64,000 nucleotides of DNA from Anisakis pegreffii (GCA_035041965.1 JAPYMA010003063.1:62001-126000), one strand, 5' to 3'; shown: positions 1 to 10,958, counted from the first letter of the stretch. The notes: generated from the letters alone by a model not told the origin. Numbers and translations: made by a program.

Positions 1-393
1 TCAACACTCGTCAACGCATTCAGTAAATAGTATATGCTACTGAATGAGAAATTGATTCGAACTGTGAAGTAAAATGAGACGAAATGAATGAGAAAAACTC
101 ATGAAGAGAACGGTATTCGCATGCAATAGCTATGAGAGCGAATACAACACGTCTAAAAAGAATGAGAATCTAGCTATAGCAGTTTTAAATGAGCCTGTGA
201 CAGACAATAGCTTTTCATGCAATCATGATCAATTGCAATAACGAGCAACACAACGGTCTATGACAGTGATTCTCATTGGAAGTGAAATTACCTGTTTTAG
301 GTAATTTAGGATCGTCGGGGAAGGGGTGGGGGTAACGGCGGCCTGCCAGATCATCAAAAGGGATAATGGAGCACACGAACGTGAGAACCATTG
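1..393 (-). mobile_element. Non-autonomous hAT-like DNA transposon, partial copy
   Basis: This segment is the reverse complement of 7728 to about 8105, with scattered differences. It ends at 382-393 with TGAGAACCATTG, which is the inverted form of the terminal CAGTGGTTCTCA of the other copy with one change. Nearby it keeps the subterminal run of short inverted GGTAATTT-type motifs (about 290-310). The other end lies outside the window. It carries no transposase frame, so it would need a transposase supplied in trans. It sits in an intron or in 3' sequence of the CLC gene, just past the last visible exon. Assignment to hAT rests on the terminal sequence pattern only. Confidence 0.85.
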
Positions 394-569
394 TGCTACC
401 CTATTCACAATTCCATGAAGCTCTCAAAAACCATCATTCAGTCGATGGATTCATTTTAGTCATGGATAAAAGTTCTTCTTCGGAATGGGACGTTCATTCG
501 TCGCATCTGATTATGGTCACTTCATAGAATTCCATCGAACCCATTAAGAGGAAATAATATAATACTTAC

Positions 570-821
570 GTTCATTTTGGATTTCATGCAGTGGACTGTT
601 AGCCAGCAGTGTATTACCACTAATATTCCGATCGGTAAGGAATGTGCCCGTGACTGTATTGTAGTTGGAACTGTATCGTCTGAATGTGCTAGCAAACAAG
701 TCAGATGGCGTTCTCAGGCGCCGTCGTTCTTTGCACAACAAAGTTGGATCTGGACCGAGTCGTTGTAGTAGCAAATAGTTTAGGTACTTTCGCGCCACCG
801 AACCGAGTAGAATCTTGGACT
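570..821 (-). CDS. CLC gene, exon o (end of CBS1 and linker)
   Basis: It starts [19 protein letters not shown], which closes CBS1 in the same way as the ILLGSV...L pattern of other CLC proteins. It continues with a Ser/Thr/Arg-rich inter-CBS linker of about 60 residues. Acceptor ATCTTCAG, donor GTAAGT. The exon ends in phase 1, so at least one more coding exon (CBS2) must lie left of the window. Confidence 0.92.
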
Positions 822-3800
822 CTGAAGATTTGATGCACTTCAACTGTAACCGTCATTCTGCAGTCGTTTTTTGCAATTTGTAGATTTGTGGCCAGCACTG
901 TCACTTAGGTGGATAAAATTTCATATCGAGAGCAAATTCATTCAGTGGGCTGAACTTTGACCAAAAACCCGACCATTCTTGGGATCCCTTACAAACCCGT
1001 CACATTTGTAACGATCTCGTCAAGTCTCTATCCTGGTTGAAAACCTTCCGGAGTGATAATTCTGATAATTTTTTGTTCGATGAAATTCAAAGAGAACGTA
1101 CTCATATCAGTGACTAATGGATAAGAGCGCAGATTTGGCGTTGACAGGAGTATATCTCTCAATTCCTTATATGTCGTTTCTCTTGTTATACAGATCACGT
1201 CACGAATCATGACACGTTCCACTTTTAACGTATGAACACTGCAAATAGAGTGCATCATCCACACCTGACATTCCCATCAAATCGTGCTGTGTTCCTCAAC
1301 CAACGCTATTATCACCTCTCTCCATTGTTCTGCTAACATCTGACCATTGCTTGATCACATGCTACGGATCGACTCAATCATCATAAGTGCTCAATCATCG
1401 AAGGCTAACCTCACACGTGAAGGAGGTAAATCAGCGAGGTGAGGGTAGTTTTTGATACGAATTATACTCTCGTAAACTGACGGTTGCAGAAAACTGCTTA
1501 TTGCATTACCGATCATTAAGGCGATCTGCAAATTCGACAAATCATTTAAAGTAGAGAATTATACTTGCAATTTGATCTGACATTGGGTTCAGTTTTGATT
1601 TCTCGATTATCTTCTATTGGCTTCAAAACTTTCGCTGCGGAAATGACATTTAATAAGCTTGGCCAAACTGAGCATCTAAAGTGGAATAAAGCATATCGAT
1701 GAAAGATGTGTCGGATGAAACGAATAGATCACTCTTCGCTCATGTCTTCGAAGCACCATTCTACCCACATTGCTCCAGCCAAAAAAATTGGACCAGAACG
1801 GAAAAGAAGGACAACGACTGATACAGCACAAAGAATGATGCAAAGATGCATGTTGGGAATTTCACTGCAGAAGCACATCTGCTTCGAGATAATTCATCGA
1901 AGAATTGAATTGAGGGACGTCATCACAGCGCATAGAAAGCAGAAGCTAAGCTGGGCAGGCCGCATGGCAAGAATGAACACTAACAGATGGTCTGGTGCAG
2001 TTGCTGAGTGGCACCTAAGGCAACAAAAAACGACTAGTGAACCCCCAAAAAGACGGAAGTAGGACGTAGAACAAGAATCTGGAAAGATCCAGGAAAGGAA
2101 AGTAGGATCGAGAATCTAATGGAGGTGGTTTTTGGCCGTAACGTTATGAACGTTTGGTGGTTTGACCAATCGAGGTAATCCAGATAAAATGCCATCTTCA
2201 TTTGCTGAATGTATGATGGAATCCCAAACCATCGGATGAATTTCTTGTATTTGGTCGGTTGTTCAACAACATATTATCACCTACACGGAAATTTAATAAT
2301 GCTGAAGGAATGGTATTGGTACACCACTCAGTTTCGAGCGAAACTCTCGTGTCCGTGGACGAAGGTTGTGCTCGAAACCGAGTGGTGTACCAATCCCATT
2401 GATGTTGCGAGACTGAGCCAAGCCATGATTTGGCTTGCATCTAATCTTGAAAAATATCGAAGAAAGAAAAGCACATACCAATACAGGTAACAAAGCACAC
2501 AATTGGCCAGTGGTTTCACATACAATAACTGCGATTGAAAGTGAATGCGTTACAGAGCCCGTATAAGCGGCTGCTCCTCAAAACAGACAAAACTTAAATT
2601 AGACGAATCCAACTTCAAAGCTTCCTCACAATAAATCAGCACAAGGATGATATCAGCGTTTATCAACTGATTTTTGATTGAGAGGTGGCACACCAACTCA
2701 AAAATTTCACCTACCAACGACTGCATAAAGGCCAGGAAAAATTTGTGGACCATCCGGACCGCGAAGCCCTTCCGGGAAAGCAATCGCCATCAGTTCACCG
2801 ATCAGACGTCCACCACAAGCACCAATTACGAATGAAGGCACGAAAATACCCGCAGGCACTTCCAAAGAAACACATATTGCCACTAATACGAACTGAAATT
2901 GCCTACTTCCACAGATTCAACGCAAATTTTCTAGCAATCACTAGTGATAACAGCGATCGGACAACTGCCTGTTAGGACTGGTCGATTCAGCACCAACACA
3001 TAACTGATGTTATGTTTGAACAGTCGTTCAGGTGAAAAGACGTTTAAGATGGAGAATTCTTCGTCAGAATGTTTGTGAATAATCCTTAGAATTTGTGGAC
3101 TTTGCTAGATATTCATGTTTATATCTTGAGAATTCATGCTATCTCGAGCAGATTCCAAGCAGTTCTGACAGGTTCAGAGAGCAGTTCGTGTAGGCAGCTT
3201 AACAGCAGCAAATCTTATGATAAATCACTTACATAAATTGAACAATAAATCGATAAAGTCGTCAGAATGCTAAGATCGTGGCTCGCTCCACCTCGCCAGT
3301 GTTCGATCATCGACAGTGGGCAACCACGCTCAGTCAGATTTGCTTGAGAGAATGTGCAGTTCGACAGAAAATCTGCCAATGTTTCTCGAAAAGTCAACTG
3401 AAATCTTCCTTCGTAAATTTCCTCGATCAGCGAAAGCTGTGTATATCAAAGCAGCGTACTGCCTAGGTCAAATATCGTAATTATATGTTATTCTCTCAAG
3501 CAACAATGGACAACTACATTTGCTTGAGAAAATGCTCCATTATGAACAAATCATCCGAATATGCATTGTGTGCTCTCAGGAGAAAACTCTCCATTCAGTG
3601 CGTATTCTCGTTGATGTTTTGAGACTAATGATTTTGCTGCTAACTTGTTCTGGAAAGCCCTAAATTTTCAGGCCAAATGCATATGTCTAATTAACATGGT
3701 GTTTACATCGCGAAGCAGTTTGCAAACTGTGGATCTTCGCAGTCCCTTCAGAGCCCTCTGCATATTCACTGTGACATTACTTTTACTATATATTTATAAT

Positions 3801-6800
3801 TTGCAATCGGATGCAACGAAACAGTTCTGTTTGAGAATTATTGGGAATTATTGGCTTGCGAAGTTTAACACTTTCAAAAATTGACTTGTCCTTAACAAAA
3901 ATTCCCAATTTGGTCGGAATGCCAATGTTCTGAATCGGCTGAATTCATTTTGCAATGCATTTCATCCTGGTGAGATCTCATTTAATCTCATTACGAAGGT
4001 TGACATAAAAGTGAAGTAAAGGAATTCTCTCAAGCTGTGTTCAGCAGTTATTACTTACCTGACCAGCGAAGAATCTTCCAAAACCGTCTGGGTAAGTGAG
4101 CATACCGACAACAACAGCCATGAAGACCGTAAACAACAGCGAGCTGGAAAGGAAAGAGGATTTGAAGTTTGAATTCGAGCAATTCTAACACTTTCAGATT
4201 CACTTACTTTTTCCGACCGAAAATCGCCTGAAAAATTCTATTTCGTTGTCTGAAATAGGCAATCTGCCTGTGCAAATACACGAACAAAGCACCGGCCAGC
4301 CCAGACAGCACTCTGAAAGCAAAAAAGTGAAACATCGCCAGATTGCACAGCTACAAATTATTTTACATTTACCTTATTGTTAGCAAAAAAATGGACAGTC
4401 CACCTCTGAATGACTCCAATAAATATCTGTTATTAGACTATAATTTGAGCGTTCATCTCAAGATGATTCCACTAATATGTTCTGCGCCTTTCAGAGGACT
4501 TATCGGATTCGATAAAACGACTGATTGAGGAGAATCGAATAACTTTCATTGAACTGACCCGATTAAGGCAAAAATGGGTATCTCTTCGACCAGAAACACT
4601 TCATTTGGGAAGTTGGTTTGATAATAAGCAGTTATTGTGCCAGCTGAAAAGTAATCCACATCGATTTCATTCATTCACATGCACCTTTCCAGATCACACC
4701 GAATCACAATGACTGAATTAAGTCTAACGCATCGGAATGATCGATTCTCGGTCGAACACTCCAAACTCACATGTATTCGGAGGTATGATTAGTGCATTTG
4801 CGAGACGAAAGATAATTGCACTGAATGTAGTCGCAAAAAATGCACGCCAATAATTTTTCACAGCGAAATACTTCGATGTCGATTCGATCCCATACAAAAC
4901 ACCTAAATTTCAGCGTTGAGTCAGTAGTGAAAAGATGTTTGAAGTGAGCGATGATTTCTACTAAAGTAATCAGCAAAAGTTCAACTGAAATTTTTCGTGC
5001 ATTCGGATTGCACTCATAAATATAATCCATGCGAATACAAATCAACAAGTTGAAATTCTCATAATCTGCACGAAGGAGCATTAAATGAATGAAAACAATT
5101 ATGTCAAAATAGAAGTCTAGTAGGCGAAATCCAGCAGAAACCAAATCTAAACTGAGAAATTATCGGCCACTGATCATAGTCAACATTCAATCACTTAATA
5201 GAATTGTCAGCTAACCTCCAGCAGGTGCAGAGAAAGTACAAGCAATGCCAACAGCACAACCTGACGAAAGCAACTCCATACGACGGCCTTCGTTGGAGAA
5301 GAACGCCTGATATCTGCACGCTGAGGTCACTCGCGTTAACAGCGATGCTACAATAGCACCCATGTGAACGAATGGACCCTAAAGGTGATTGATTAACTGC
5401 CAAACAGGAACACTGATCTTGAGATTCACTTTTTCGGGTGACATCACCTTATGAGAATAACTAATCTGGTGGTCAAGACTTGAAGAATCACTGAATTGCA
5501 GTGGGCGTAAAAAAAGCCATGAAATTCTGACAACTCAACCATTTTTTGATAGATCATCATAACTGAAGAAGCATGCTAAAGCTTAATGATGTGAGTGTGA
5601 TCTGTACTGATTAGAACAGGATAACATCAAGATCGGACCAAAATTTGTGAAGAATACTGAATAAACAGATGGACCGACTGAGTATGTGTGTAACAGATTA
5701 GTTCACAGACCTCTTTTCCTATCGGAAGGCCACTTCCGAGCGCTAACGTCAGTGAAATCATTTTGACAATCAGCGTTTTGAAAGTCAAATAATTCTTCAT
5801 CACAAAACCGTGCATAATAACTTTCACCTCTGGAATGCCAGAGCCTGAATACTTTGACAATATATATTTGTCGACTCACATAAATCGCAACATATGGAAA
5901 GAGTGCAAATGTGTTTTAGATAGAAATGAGCCTTGGCCTCAGCTTGATACTCTCAACCACAGAAAACGCAATGGTGCTGGTGCTGAGAGCAAGACTGTCC
6001 CTTCTCACAGCTGTTAGAATTGCTATTAAATATCTCTCAGAACCACGATCGTCATCATTATAAGTTTTTTTGAAATTAAATATTTCAGATTTCCAGACGC
6101 ACTAAAAATTGCTGGCACTTATCAGAGATCATGAACTTTCTTCAGGATCAGCACCAACTCTTGCTGATTATCCGATGCTTACCAACGGCATGTTTCGAGA
6201 ACGCATGACAGACTGCAGCCGCTCCACCGGTCATCAGTGTTATATATAGAATCCAACAGATCGCTGCACTGTATGCATGGAACTTCAGCGCATGTTCGTA
6301 CAAAATTAATCTAACTGAAAATTATAACTTTTTAGACTAAACATCTTGTAAGCTCAAATCCAAACACAGCGTTCTACATGTAACGGACACACAATTTGAC
6401 TGAAACGTTCAGAGTCTTTTCAATCTAATCGCAGAATTTCCGAGAATTTCACTCGAAATAATGAGGTGATTATACTGCTTGTGCAGTTGTAGCTATCAAA
6501 AATGCATGCATGCCCAACATGCTTTGTTCGTTCATCGGATGTGTGTCATTGCTGCATTAGGTGTATCAGTTCATGTCTCCTTTCCGATTTGTTCACGATT
6601 GATTTACAATGATCATTTCTGATTGCATCATTAGTTGATAGCATTACTTGCCATATTCAGTCGCTTCTTATAATCAGCTTTGAATCAACCTGAGTTACAA
6701 CTAATCAAGTGTCAAAACGATTCCCCAGCATGCTACGAGAATCAAAAAGAAAGGTCGAATTGATGTGTGTTTGATGAAAATGACTTCGACAGAACCTGTT

Positions 6801-7459
6801 TACAAACAGCTGAATTCTACTTTTGGTATTTAGATGCAACAATGCATAATTTGATGGGAGTTTTCACGTCAGACTGAGTGCCAAACATGTGAAAGAGCTA
6901 ATCAAGTTTACTTACACTGTTGTAGATATTCAATGGCGACGTCAACTGAAATTGACAGCACAGCCGTTATTACACCTAACATCGCCGACAGGAACCAGTC
7001 TTCAACGAAGAAGTGGATGACATTCTGAAGTTGACCTGAACGGTTGAATGATTAGCAAGCAAACATCAAACTTGACGAGTAGTAATCACGCACTTTGACT
7101 GCAGTTTAACAAATTCCATCGTAATTGAGAACATCATCAATTCTTCACTGAAACTGAGGGAAATTTGTTTAGCACAGCAAAACACTGCCACAAACCCCTT
7201 TAAAAGCACACAAATAGAACTTGGTGTTTTGAGGAACTCACGATGGAGGAATGCCGACAGAGGTTCATTCTTATCATTTTTAGCAATCTCGTCGTCGTCT
7301 TCGTTATCGTCGTCTGCAAGTTCCTCCTCATGATCCGGATCGTCGTCACAATCATGCGCAAACTGTCCTGCATAGCCGTTTGCGGCATGACCGTTTGCTG
7401 CGGCATGCTCGTCAGCACAACGCTCGATCAAAAATGAACGTTTAGCTGTGTCGTTGCTT
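570..7459 (-). CDS. CLC-family voltage-gated chloride channel (ClC-1/ClC-2-like), 15 visible exons, partial at both ends
   Basis: A homodimeric membrane protein that conducts chloride. Exons on the minus strand: 7242-7459, 6916-7035, 6183-6314, 5711-5844, 5216-5378, 4771-4902, 4559-4643, 4208-4312, 4059-4143, 3233-3397, 2715-2892, 2479-2576, 1410-1525, 1102-1238, 570-821. Every junction has GT/AG and the phases agree throughout, giving about 706 codons. Visible signatures are GSGIPE (exons 3/4), GKEGPFVH with the gating glutamate (exons 4/5), GIFVP (exon 11), the helix-R QPSVYE tyrosine (exon 13) and the first CBS domain (exons 14/15). The position after the conserved Glu in GVLYGIES is Ser, whereas proton-coupled exchangers have a second Glu there, so a channel is inferred. 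The start codon exon lies upstream of 7459 and was not found; CBS2 lies left of the window. Similarity to the plasma-membrane ClC-1/2 clade is from motif memory, not a search. Confidence 0.97.
1102..1238 (-). CDS. CLC gene, exon n (first CBS domain)
   Basis: It encodes [19 protein letters not shown], then [20 protein letters not shown] and LVTDM. This is a clear CBS1: the VERVMIRDV opening, the ELRDIL helix and the PLV strand. CBS domains act as cytosolic regulatory modules in CLC proteins. The donor is GTACGT. Confidence 0.93.
1410..1525 (-). CDS. CLC gene, exon m (helices Q-R and exit to the cytosol)
   Basis: Acceptor TTTGCAG, donor GTTAGC. It encodes [19 protein letters not shown], then [19 protein letters not shown]. 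The Tyr of QPSVYE is the helix-R tyrosine that contacts the central chloride in CLC structures. The Ile-Lys-x-x-P-x-L pattern is the usual link to the CBS domains. Confidence 0.95.
1700..2150 (+). pseudogene. Decayed 3' end of a non-LTR retrotransposon (LINE) reverse-transcriptase ORF, inside a CLC intron
   Basis: The plus-strand frame at 1706-2062 carries [26 protein letters not shown] and [17 protein letters not shown], followed by [11 protein letters not shown]. This is the typical C-terminal tail of LINE ORF2 proteins (RMLG..., WAGH-ARM--NRW---V-EW-PR--KR--GRP). A stop follows at 2060-2062 where the family continues, and the frame beyond it still resembles the tail for about 30 codons. 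There is no endonuclease or polymerase palm region, so this is a 5'-truncated dead copy. It lies antisense to the CLC gene. RTE/CR1-type is the most likely clade, but the subclade is not resolved. Confidence 0.8.
2315..2394. repeat. Foldback: 24-bp arms, 32-base centre
   Basis: ATTGGTACACCACTC(A)GTTTCGAG at 2315-2338 pairs with 2371-2394 at 23 of 24 positions. The loop region is 2339-2370. It lies in the same CLC intron as the LINE remnant. It may be a miniature foldback transposon or an inverted duplication; the flanks show no clear target-site duplication by eye. Confidence 0.85.
2479..2576 (-). CDS. CLC gene, exon l (helices O-P)
   Basis: It encodes [19 protein letters not shown] and then [14 protein letters not shown]. 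The family usually has FELTGQ here; this protein has CETTGQ, a mild departure. The donor GTATGT lies inside a longer open frame, so a naive ORF reading runs on past the true exon end. The next intron (1526-2478) holds a LINE fragment and a foldback. Confidence 0.9.
2715..2892 (-). CDS. CLC gene, exon k (helices M-N, GIFVP)
   Basis: It encodes [18 protein letters not shown], then [16 protein letters not shown] and [12 protein letters not shown] is the third chloride-pathway motif of the family and is intact. Acceptor AATTTCAG, donor GTAGGT. Confidence 0.95.
3233..3397 (-). CDS. CLC gene, exon j (extracellular K-L loop)
   Basis: It starts [20 protein letters not shown], contains an NLT site and three cysteines, and ends in a hydrophobic run, [12 protein letters not shown]. 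The CLC K-L loop is usually glycosylated, so the NCT and NLT sequons fit an outward-facing loop. Acceptor ATTTCAG, donor GTAAGT. Confidence 0.93.
4059..4143 (-). CDS. CLC gene, exon i (helix K)
   Basis: It encodes [19 protein letters not shown] and then FGRFFAGQ, matching the P-x-x-(G/L)-x-(F/Y)...G pattern after helix K. Acceptor CTTTCCAG, donor GTAAGT. The intron on its 3' side is one of the longer ones in the gene (3398-4058). Confidence 0.93.
4208..4312 (-). CDS. CLC gene, exon h (end of helix J)
   Basis: It encodes [19 protein letters not shown] and then a basic cytosolic stretch ending GRKK. Acceptor CTTTCAG, donor GTAAGT. The helix followed by a basic linker is typical of this position in CLC proteins. 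Confidence 0.93.
4559..4643 (-). CDS. CLC gene, exon g (approach to helix J)
   Basis: The acceptor TTTTCAG is strong and the donor GTCAGT is acceptable. The 85-nt exon encodes a variable loop and then [10 protein letters not shown], the start of the helix that continues in exon h. The phases fit both neighbours. Confidence 0.9.
4771..4902 (-). CDS. CLC gene, exon f (helices H-I)
   Basis: It encodes [20 protein letters not shown] and then a hydrophobic helix. The residue after the conserved Glu is Ser. In CLC exchangers this is a second Glu that carries protons, and in channels it is not acidic. The donor is GTGAGT. Confidence 0.95.
5216..5378 (-). CDS. CLC gene, exon e (helices F-G)
   Basis: It starts [14 protein letters not shown], immediately after the gating Glu of exon d, continues with [19 protein letters not shown], and ends ACTFSAPAG. 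These are core CLC motifs, including the SAP(A/L)GG turn that is completed by exon f. Acceptor TTTAG, donor GTTAGC. Confidence 0.95.
5711..5844 (-). CDS. CLC gene, exon d (GSGIPE and GKE)
   Basis: It starts [15 protein letters not shown] and ends GSGLPIGKE. The chloride-coordinating Ser of GSGIP and the gating Glu of GKEGP are both present. The intron falls exactly between the Glu and the following Gly. The donor is GTCTGT, the weakest in the gene apart from exon g. Confidence 0.95.
6183..6314 (-). CDS. CLC gene, exon c (helix C to the first selectivity motif)
   Basis: Acceptor TTTCAG, donor GTAAGC. It encodes [16 protein letters not shown], a hydrophobic stretch with [10 protein letters not shown], and KHAV. 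Its last base joins exon d to form the first Gly of GSGIPE, which in CLC proteins helps line the chloride pathway. Confidence 0.93.
6916..7035 (-). CDS. CLC gene, exon b (helix B region)
   Basis: It begins after TTCAG at 7036-7037 and ends before GTAAGT. It encodes [16 protein letters not shown] and then a hydrophobic helix ending near DVAIEYLQQ. This matches the EDW...LG...AL pattern at the start of the CLC membrane domain. Confidence 0.93.
7242..7459 (-). CDS. CLC gene, exon a (acidic cytosolic N-terminal region)
   Basis: The acceptor TTTCTTTCAG precedes 7459 and the donor GTGAGT follows 7242. The exon opens in phase 2 and contains no in-frame ATG, so the start codon is in an exon further right. 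It encodes a low-complexity stretch: an Ala/Asn/Gly-rich part followed by about 22 residues that are mostly Asp and Glu (from [11 protein letters not shown] on). This segment precedes the first membrane helix and should be cytosolic. The acidic run is unusual and is not part of the CLC core. The plus-strand frame across the same bases is a shadow. Confidence 0.9.
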
Positions 7460-7727
7460 CTGAAAGAAACACTTCATGGGTGGTTTGAATTCACATGGGA
7501 TTTTGACTGTCAGCTTGATGAGGGTACTTGAATTTGAACAGAAGTAAGTTGACCACATATACGAGCCACTTGTCAATTATAAGGCATTACTTCACTATTT
7601 TTTAGCATTATTTCATCGCTTCAAATTATCTCGCATCTTATTTTTTCTGTTCCAGGAATATTGTCGACTCGGTATCAAGGATTTTGATGCTTATTGGAGA
7701 ACAATCATTTTAGCTAAGTTTTTGGAT

Positions 7728-8512
7728 CAGTGGTTCTCACGTCCGGGTGCTCTATTACCCCTTTTGATGTTCTGGCAGGCCGACGTTACCCCTAAATTAT
7801 CGAAAACGGGTAATTTCACTCCCAATGAGAATCACTGTCATAGACCGTTGTGTTGCTCGTTATTGCAATTGATCATGATTGCATGAAAAGCTATTGTCTG
7901 TCACAGGCTCATTTAAAACTGCTATAGCTAGATTCTCATTCTTTTTAGACGTGTTGTATTCGCTCTCATAGCTATTGCATGAGAATACCGTTCTCTTCAT
8001 GACTTTTTCTCATTCACTTCGTATCATTTCACTTCACAGTTCGAATCAATTTCTTATTCTGTAGCATATACTATTTACTGAATGCGTTGACAAGTGTTGA
8101 CAATCGAAGTCAACAATACAACAATTGAATTGAATTGCTCAACAGTCAAACGATCAATTATAGAGTGTATTTGATAGAATGAGAATTTGACTTCAGTTGT
8201 TAAATGAAATGAATGAGAAATTAGCAAAAGAAAACACTTTCGGTGATAAAAGCTATGAGAGCGATTGTAACAGCAAGGAAAAGAATGAAAACCCTATTAA
8301 AACGAATGAAAACCGTGTTAGGCCCGGACGCGATAATGATACCCAGAAAATAGGAGAACGAAGAGTTTACCCAAGTTAAAAACCACCTTCACGATGGCGT
8401 TCAATCGAAACATAGCAACTGTACGAAATACTATTTTTTCGACCCCCTTCATTACCCCTCATACCTCCAAATTACCCAGAATGGGTAATTTCACCCCTTA
8501 TGAGAACCACTG
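7728..8512 (+). mobile_element. Non-autonomous hAT-like DNA transposon, complete (785 bp)
   Basis: The element opens CAGTGGTTCTCA and closes with its inverse TGAGAACCACTG, 12-bp perfect terminal inverted repeats. The flanking octamers TTTTGGAT (7720-7727) and TGTTGGAG (8513-8520) agree at six of eight positions, consistent with an aged 8-bp target-site duplication. Terminal CAGTGGTTCTCA and an 8-bp duplication are typical of hAT elements. The only open frame (8197-8379) is not transposase-like. Subterminal GGGTAATTTCAC-type motifs recur near both ends (about 7808 and 8483). A second copy in opposite orientation is at 1-393. Confidence 0.88.
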
Positions 8513-10918
8513 TGTTGGAGACTCGACGAAGAGGCTCTTCAATTGAATATCATATGTCTGTTATCGTCGCTTGTTGATTGGTAGATCTCATTTGGACAGG
8601 TTTCGTTATTTCCAATGAAATCCGAAAAGGTTTTGCCAAATTTGTTACTCCCAATGATAAAGGTTCTTCCAAGGAAAATCAGCATCGCGATTGTAAATTT
8701 TGAAGGGAGATTTGAAGGCAGCAATTAACGGACTGATTTTGGTGAGTAGCATTTTAGTGAGAACGAACGCCATTTCGATTGATTAACGGCATTGTTAGTG
8801 GATATTTCCCGTTAATTTTTCGTTAACGGGGATAGTAGCGGATCATTATCATCACCAAAAAGAAAAAATTCCAGTGAGTAAGCGATTAGTAATGCTATTT
8901 TTTTCAATAGCATGTCAATCAGCGATTCAAATTACTGCAAATAGTTTATTATGCTGGTCACGAATGAAGATGACATAGCTGCTTCATGCATTCACAAGTG
9001 TGAAAATGATAGATATTCCTGTTTATTGTCACAAACGACATTCGTGCAATTCATTGTTACAGCTGCTCGATGATCCATCGCAAAATTTGAATTCTCAGTG
9101 CATTGTGCCATTCAAATGGAATGCAGAATGAAGTGATTCATAGCAGATTTTTGTGCAAACTCACAATCAGTTAATCTTTCATAAACAAACGATTTCAAGC
9201 GTGGAATTGAACGATGAGTGTTGCGATCAGTTGGACAACTTTATGATCAAAATATCAAGAGAATGATTGATTCATTACGTTGTTTACAAATTAGTTCTCT
9301 TCTTTTTCTGCTTTGAAAACTTCTTCCAGTGCTCGATTGTAACGTCTCCTCCCTCATTTTCACTTGTTTTTGCTTCTTGAATAAATGGAATATTGTGATT
9401 TCGCACTTCTGCAAGAAGCGAAGCGTCCGTCTAACATAAGAAGGACCAAAAACAGGACTTCATCAAAGCGTTCAGCTTGTGACCACATACTATGCGCCTA
9501 ATTAAGTTAATATCATCAGTTTAATGGGCAAATACATCGCCGAGTGAATTCCATTCGACATTCGTTCAAAAAATCAGTTTTTATGATGCATTTATGTGCT
9601 CAGCGTTTCGATCTCCCAATTCTCTTTTTACCGTTTTTGAACTCCTAAATTATTGCCTAAATTTTGTACCCATCCGAAATTAATCATTTGCTTAGCCTTC
9701 TGGGATGCTATGAAGTAACAACAGTACAAAGATTATAATGCGCTATGAGGATCGCCAGAAGGAAAGCGACTTCACCCATCAACAACTGATTGATTCTATC
9801 ATCATCTAAACACACTCCCCAGTTCCATAATCGAATTATTAGCGCACCTCATCCATTTTATGATCATGTGAAAAATAATGAACGTGTTTATAAATCAAAC
9901 CATTTTAACGATCATTTGACGAATGAAATTTGCGATGAATTCTCGTGTTTATTCTCATCAGAATTCAGCAATTCATTATTTTCCCATTAATAATGCTTGG
10001 ATGAAATGTTTGAATTGAAGCGAATAATTTGAAGAATGAAGTGCAACACATTAAACTTTCATATAAACCATTTAACAGATCAAAATTCAAGTCACAAATT
10101 GATGACAGTTCTCAGCGAAAATGATTAATTTTCCGTCGTATTTTCGATGTAAACAGCAATCAGTTATTCAATTTTTTCCATCAGCAATCGTCAATTTTTG
10201 ATGAATAGTTTACATTATTTTCGCAGACAATTTACCGGCATTTAGCATGATTGGAGCCGATGACTAATTGCTTCAGCATTTCATCCTCAAACGAGACCAG
10301 CTTCAGAAAAAGTTGATCAAATGCATGAAGTTCAGGGACTCCTTCCCCGATTTTTTTGAGCCGACCCCATTTTCAGGATCCTCGACTGAAAGATTTCGTC
10401 CCCAACTTTTTTCTATCGCCGCACCACACTACATTCAGGTGCAGGTTCTCCCAGCGCAAGGTTCTTCCCTGCGTGTCGTCATCGAGCAATCGTGACTACG
10501 CAATACGGGTTCAGATGCGTCAAAGTGGATGAGATCATGAATCGCTGACGATCCTCCAACAATATTTATGACGCTCCAAAATCCACCAAGTGAACTGAGT
10601 GCACGCCTGTCACCAAAAAATAGCTATATGGAAGGTTTGTTCAAGAAACGACAATTCTTCGATGATCGATGTACAATTGTGGAAAATTACAATGAAAAAC
10701 TGCTAATCTACAAGTGTTGAAAAGTGCTGACATGCTTCAAAAACAATCCGTCGAATATATGTATGGTGAGGATTGTCAAATGAAAATTCGCTGGAGACGA
10801 TTTCGAGAGACATGCAAAAAGATGACAGAAAATTAGAAGCTGTCATTAGATGTGACTGATCTTTTTTTGCAAATGTTATTATCTAAGTTGTCTACGGAGT
10901 AAACAGCATGCATCAATT

Positions 10919-10958
<40 letters not shown>

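Noticed and set aside
3490..3560. Sequence TTTGCTTGAGA-AATG repeated near exon j of the CLC gene, as if an exon had been duplicated in the intron
   Set aside because: The similarity spans only about 15 bases and the reading frame has a stop immediately after.
7243..7437. Plus-strand hydrophobic frame rich in Val and Ile
   Set aside because: It is the complement of the acidic CLC exon; Asp/Glu codons read as Val/Ile/Phe on the other strand.
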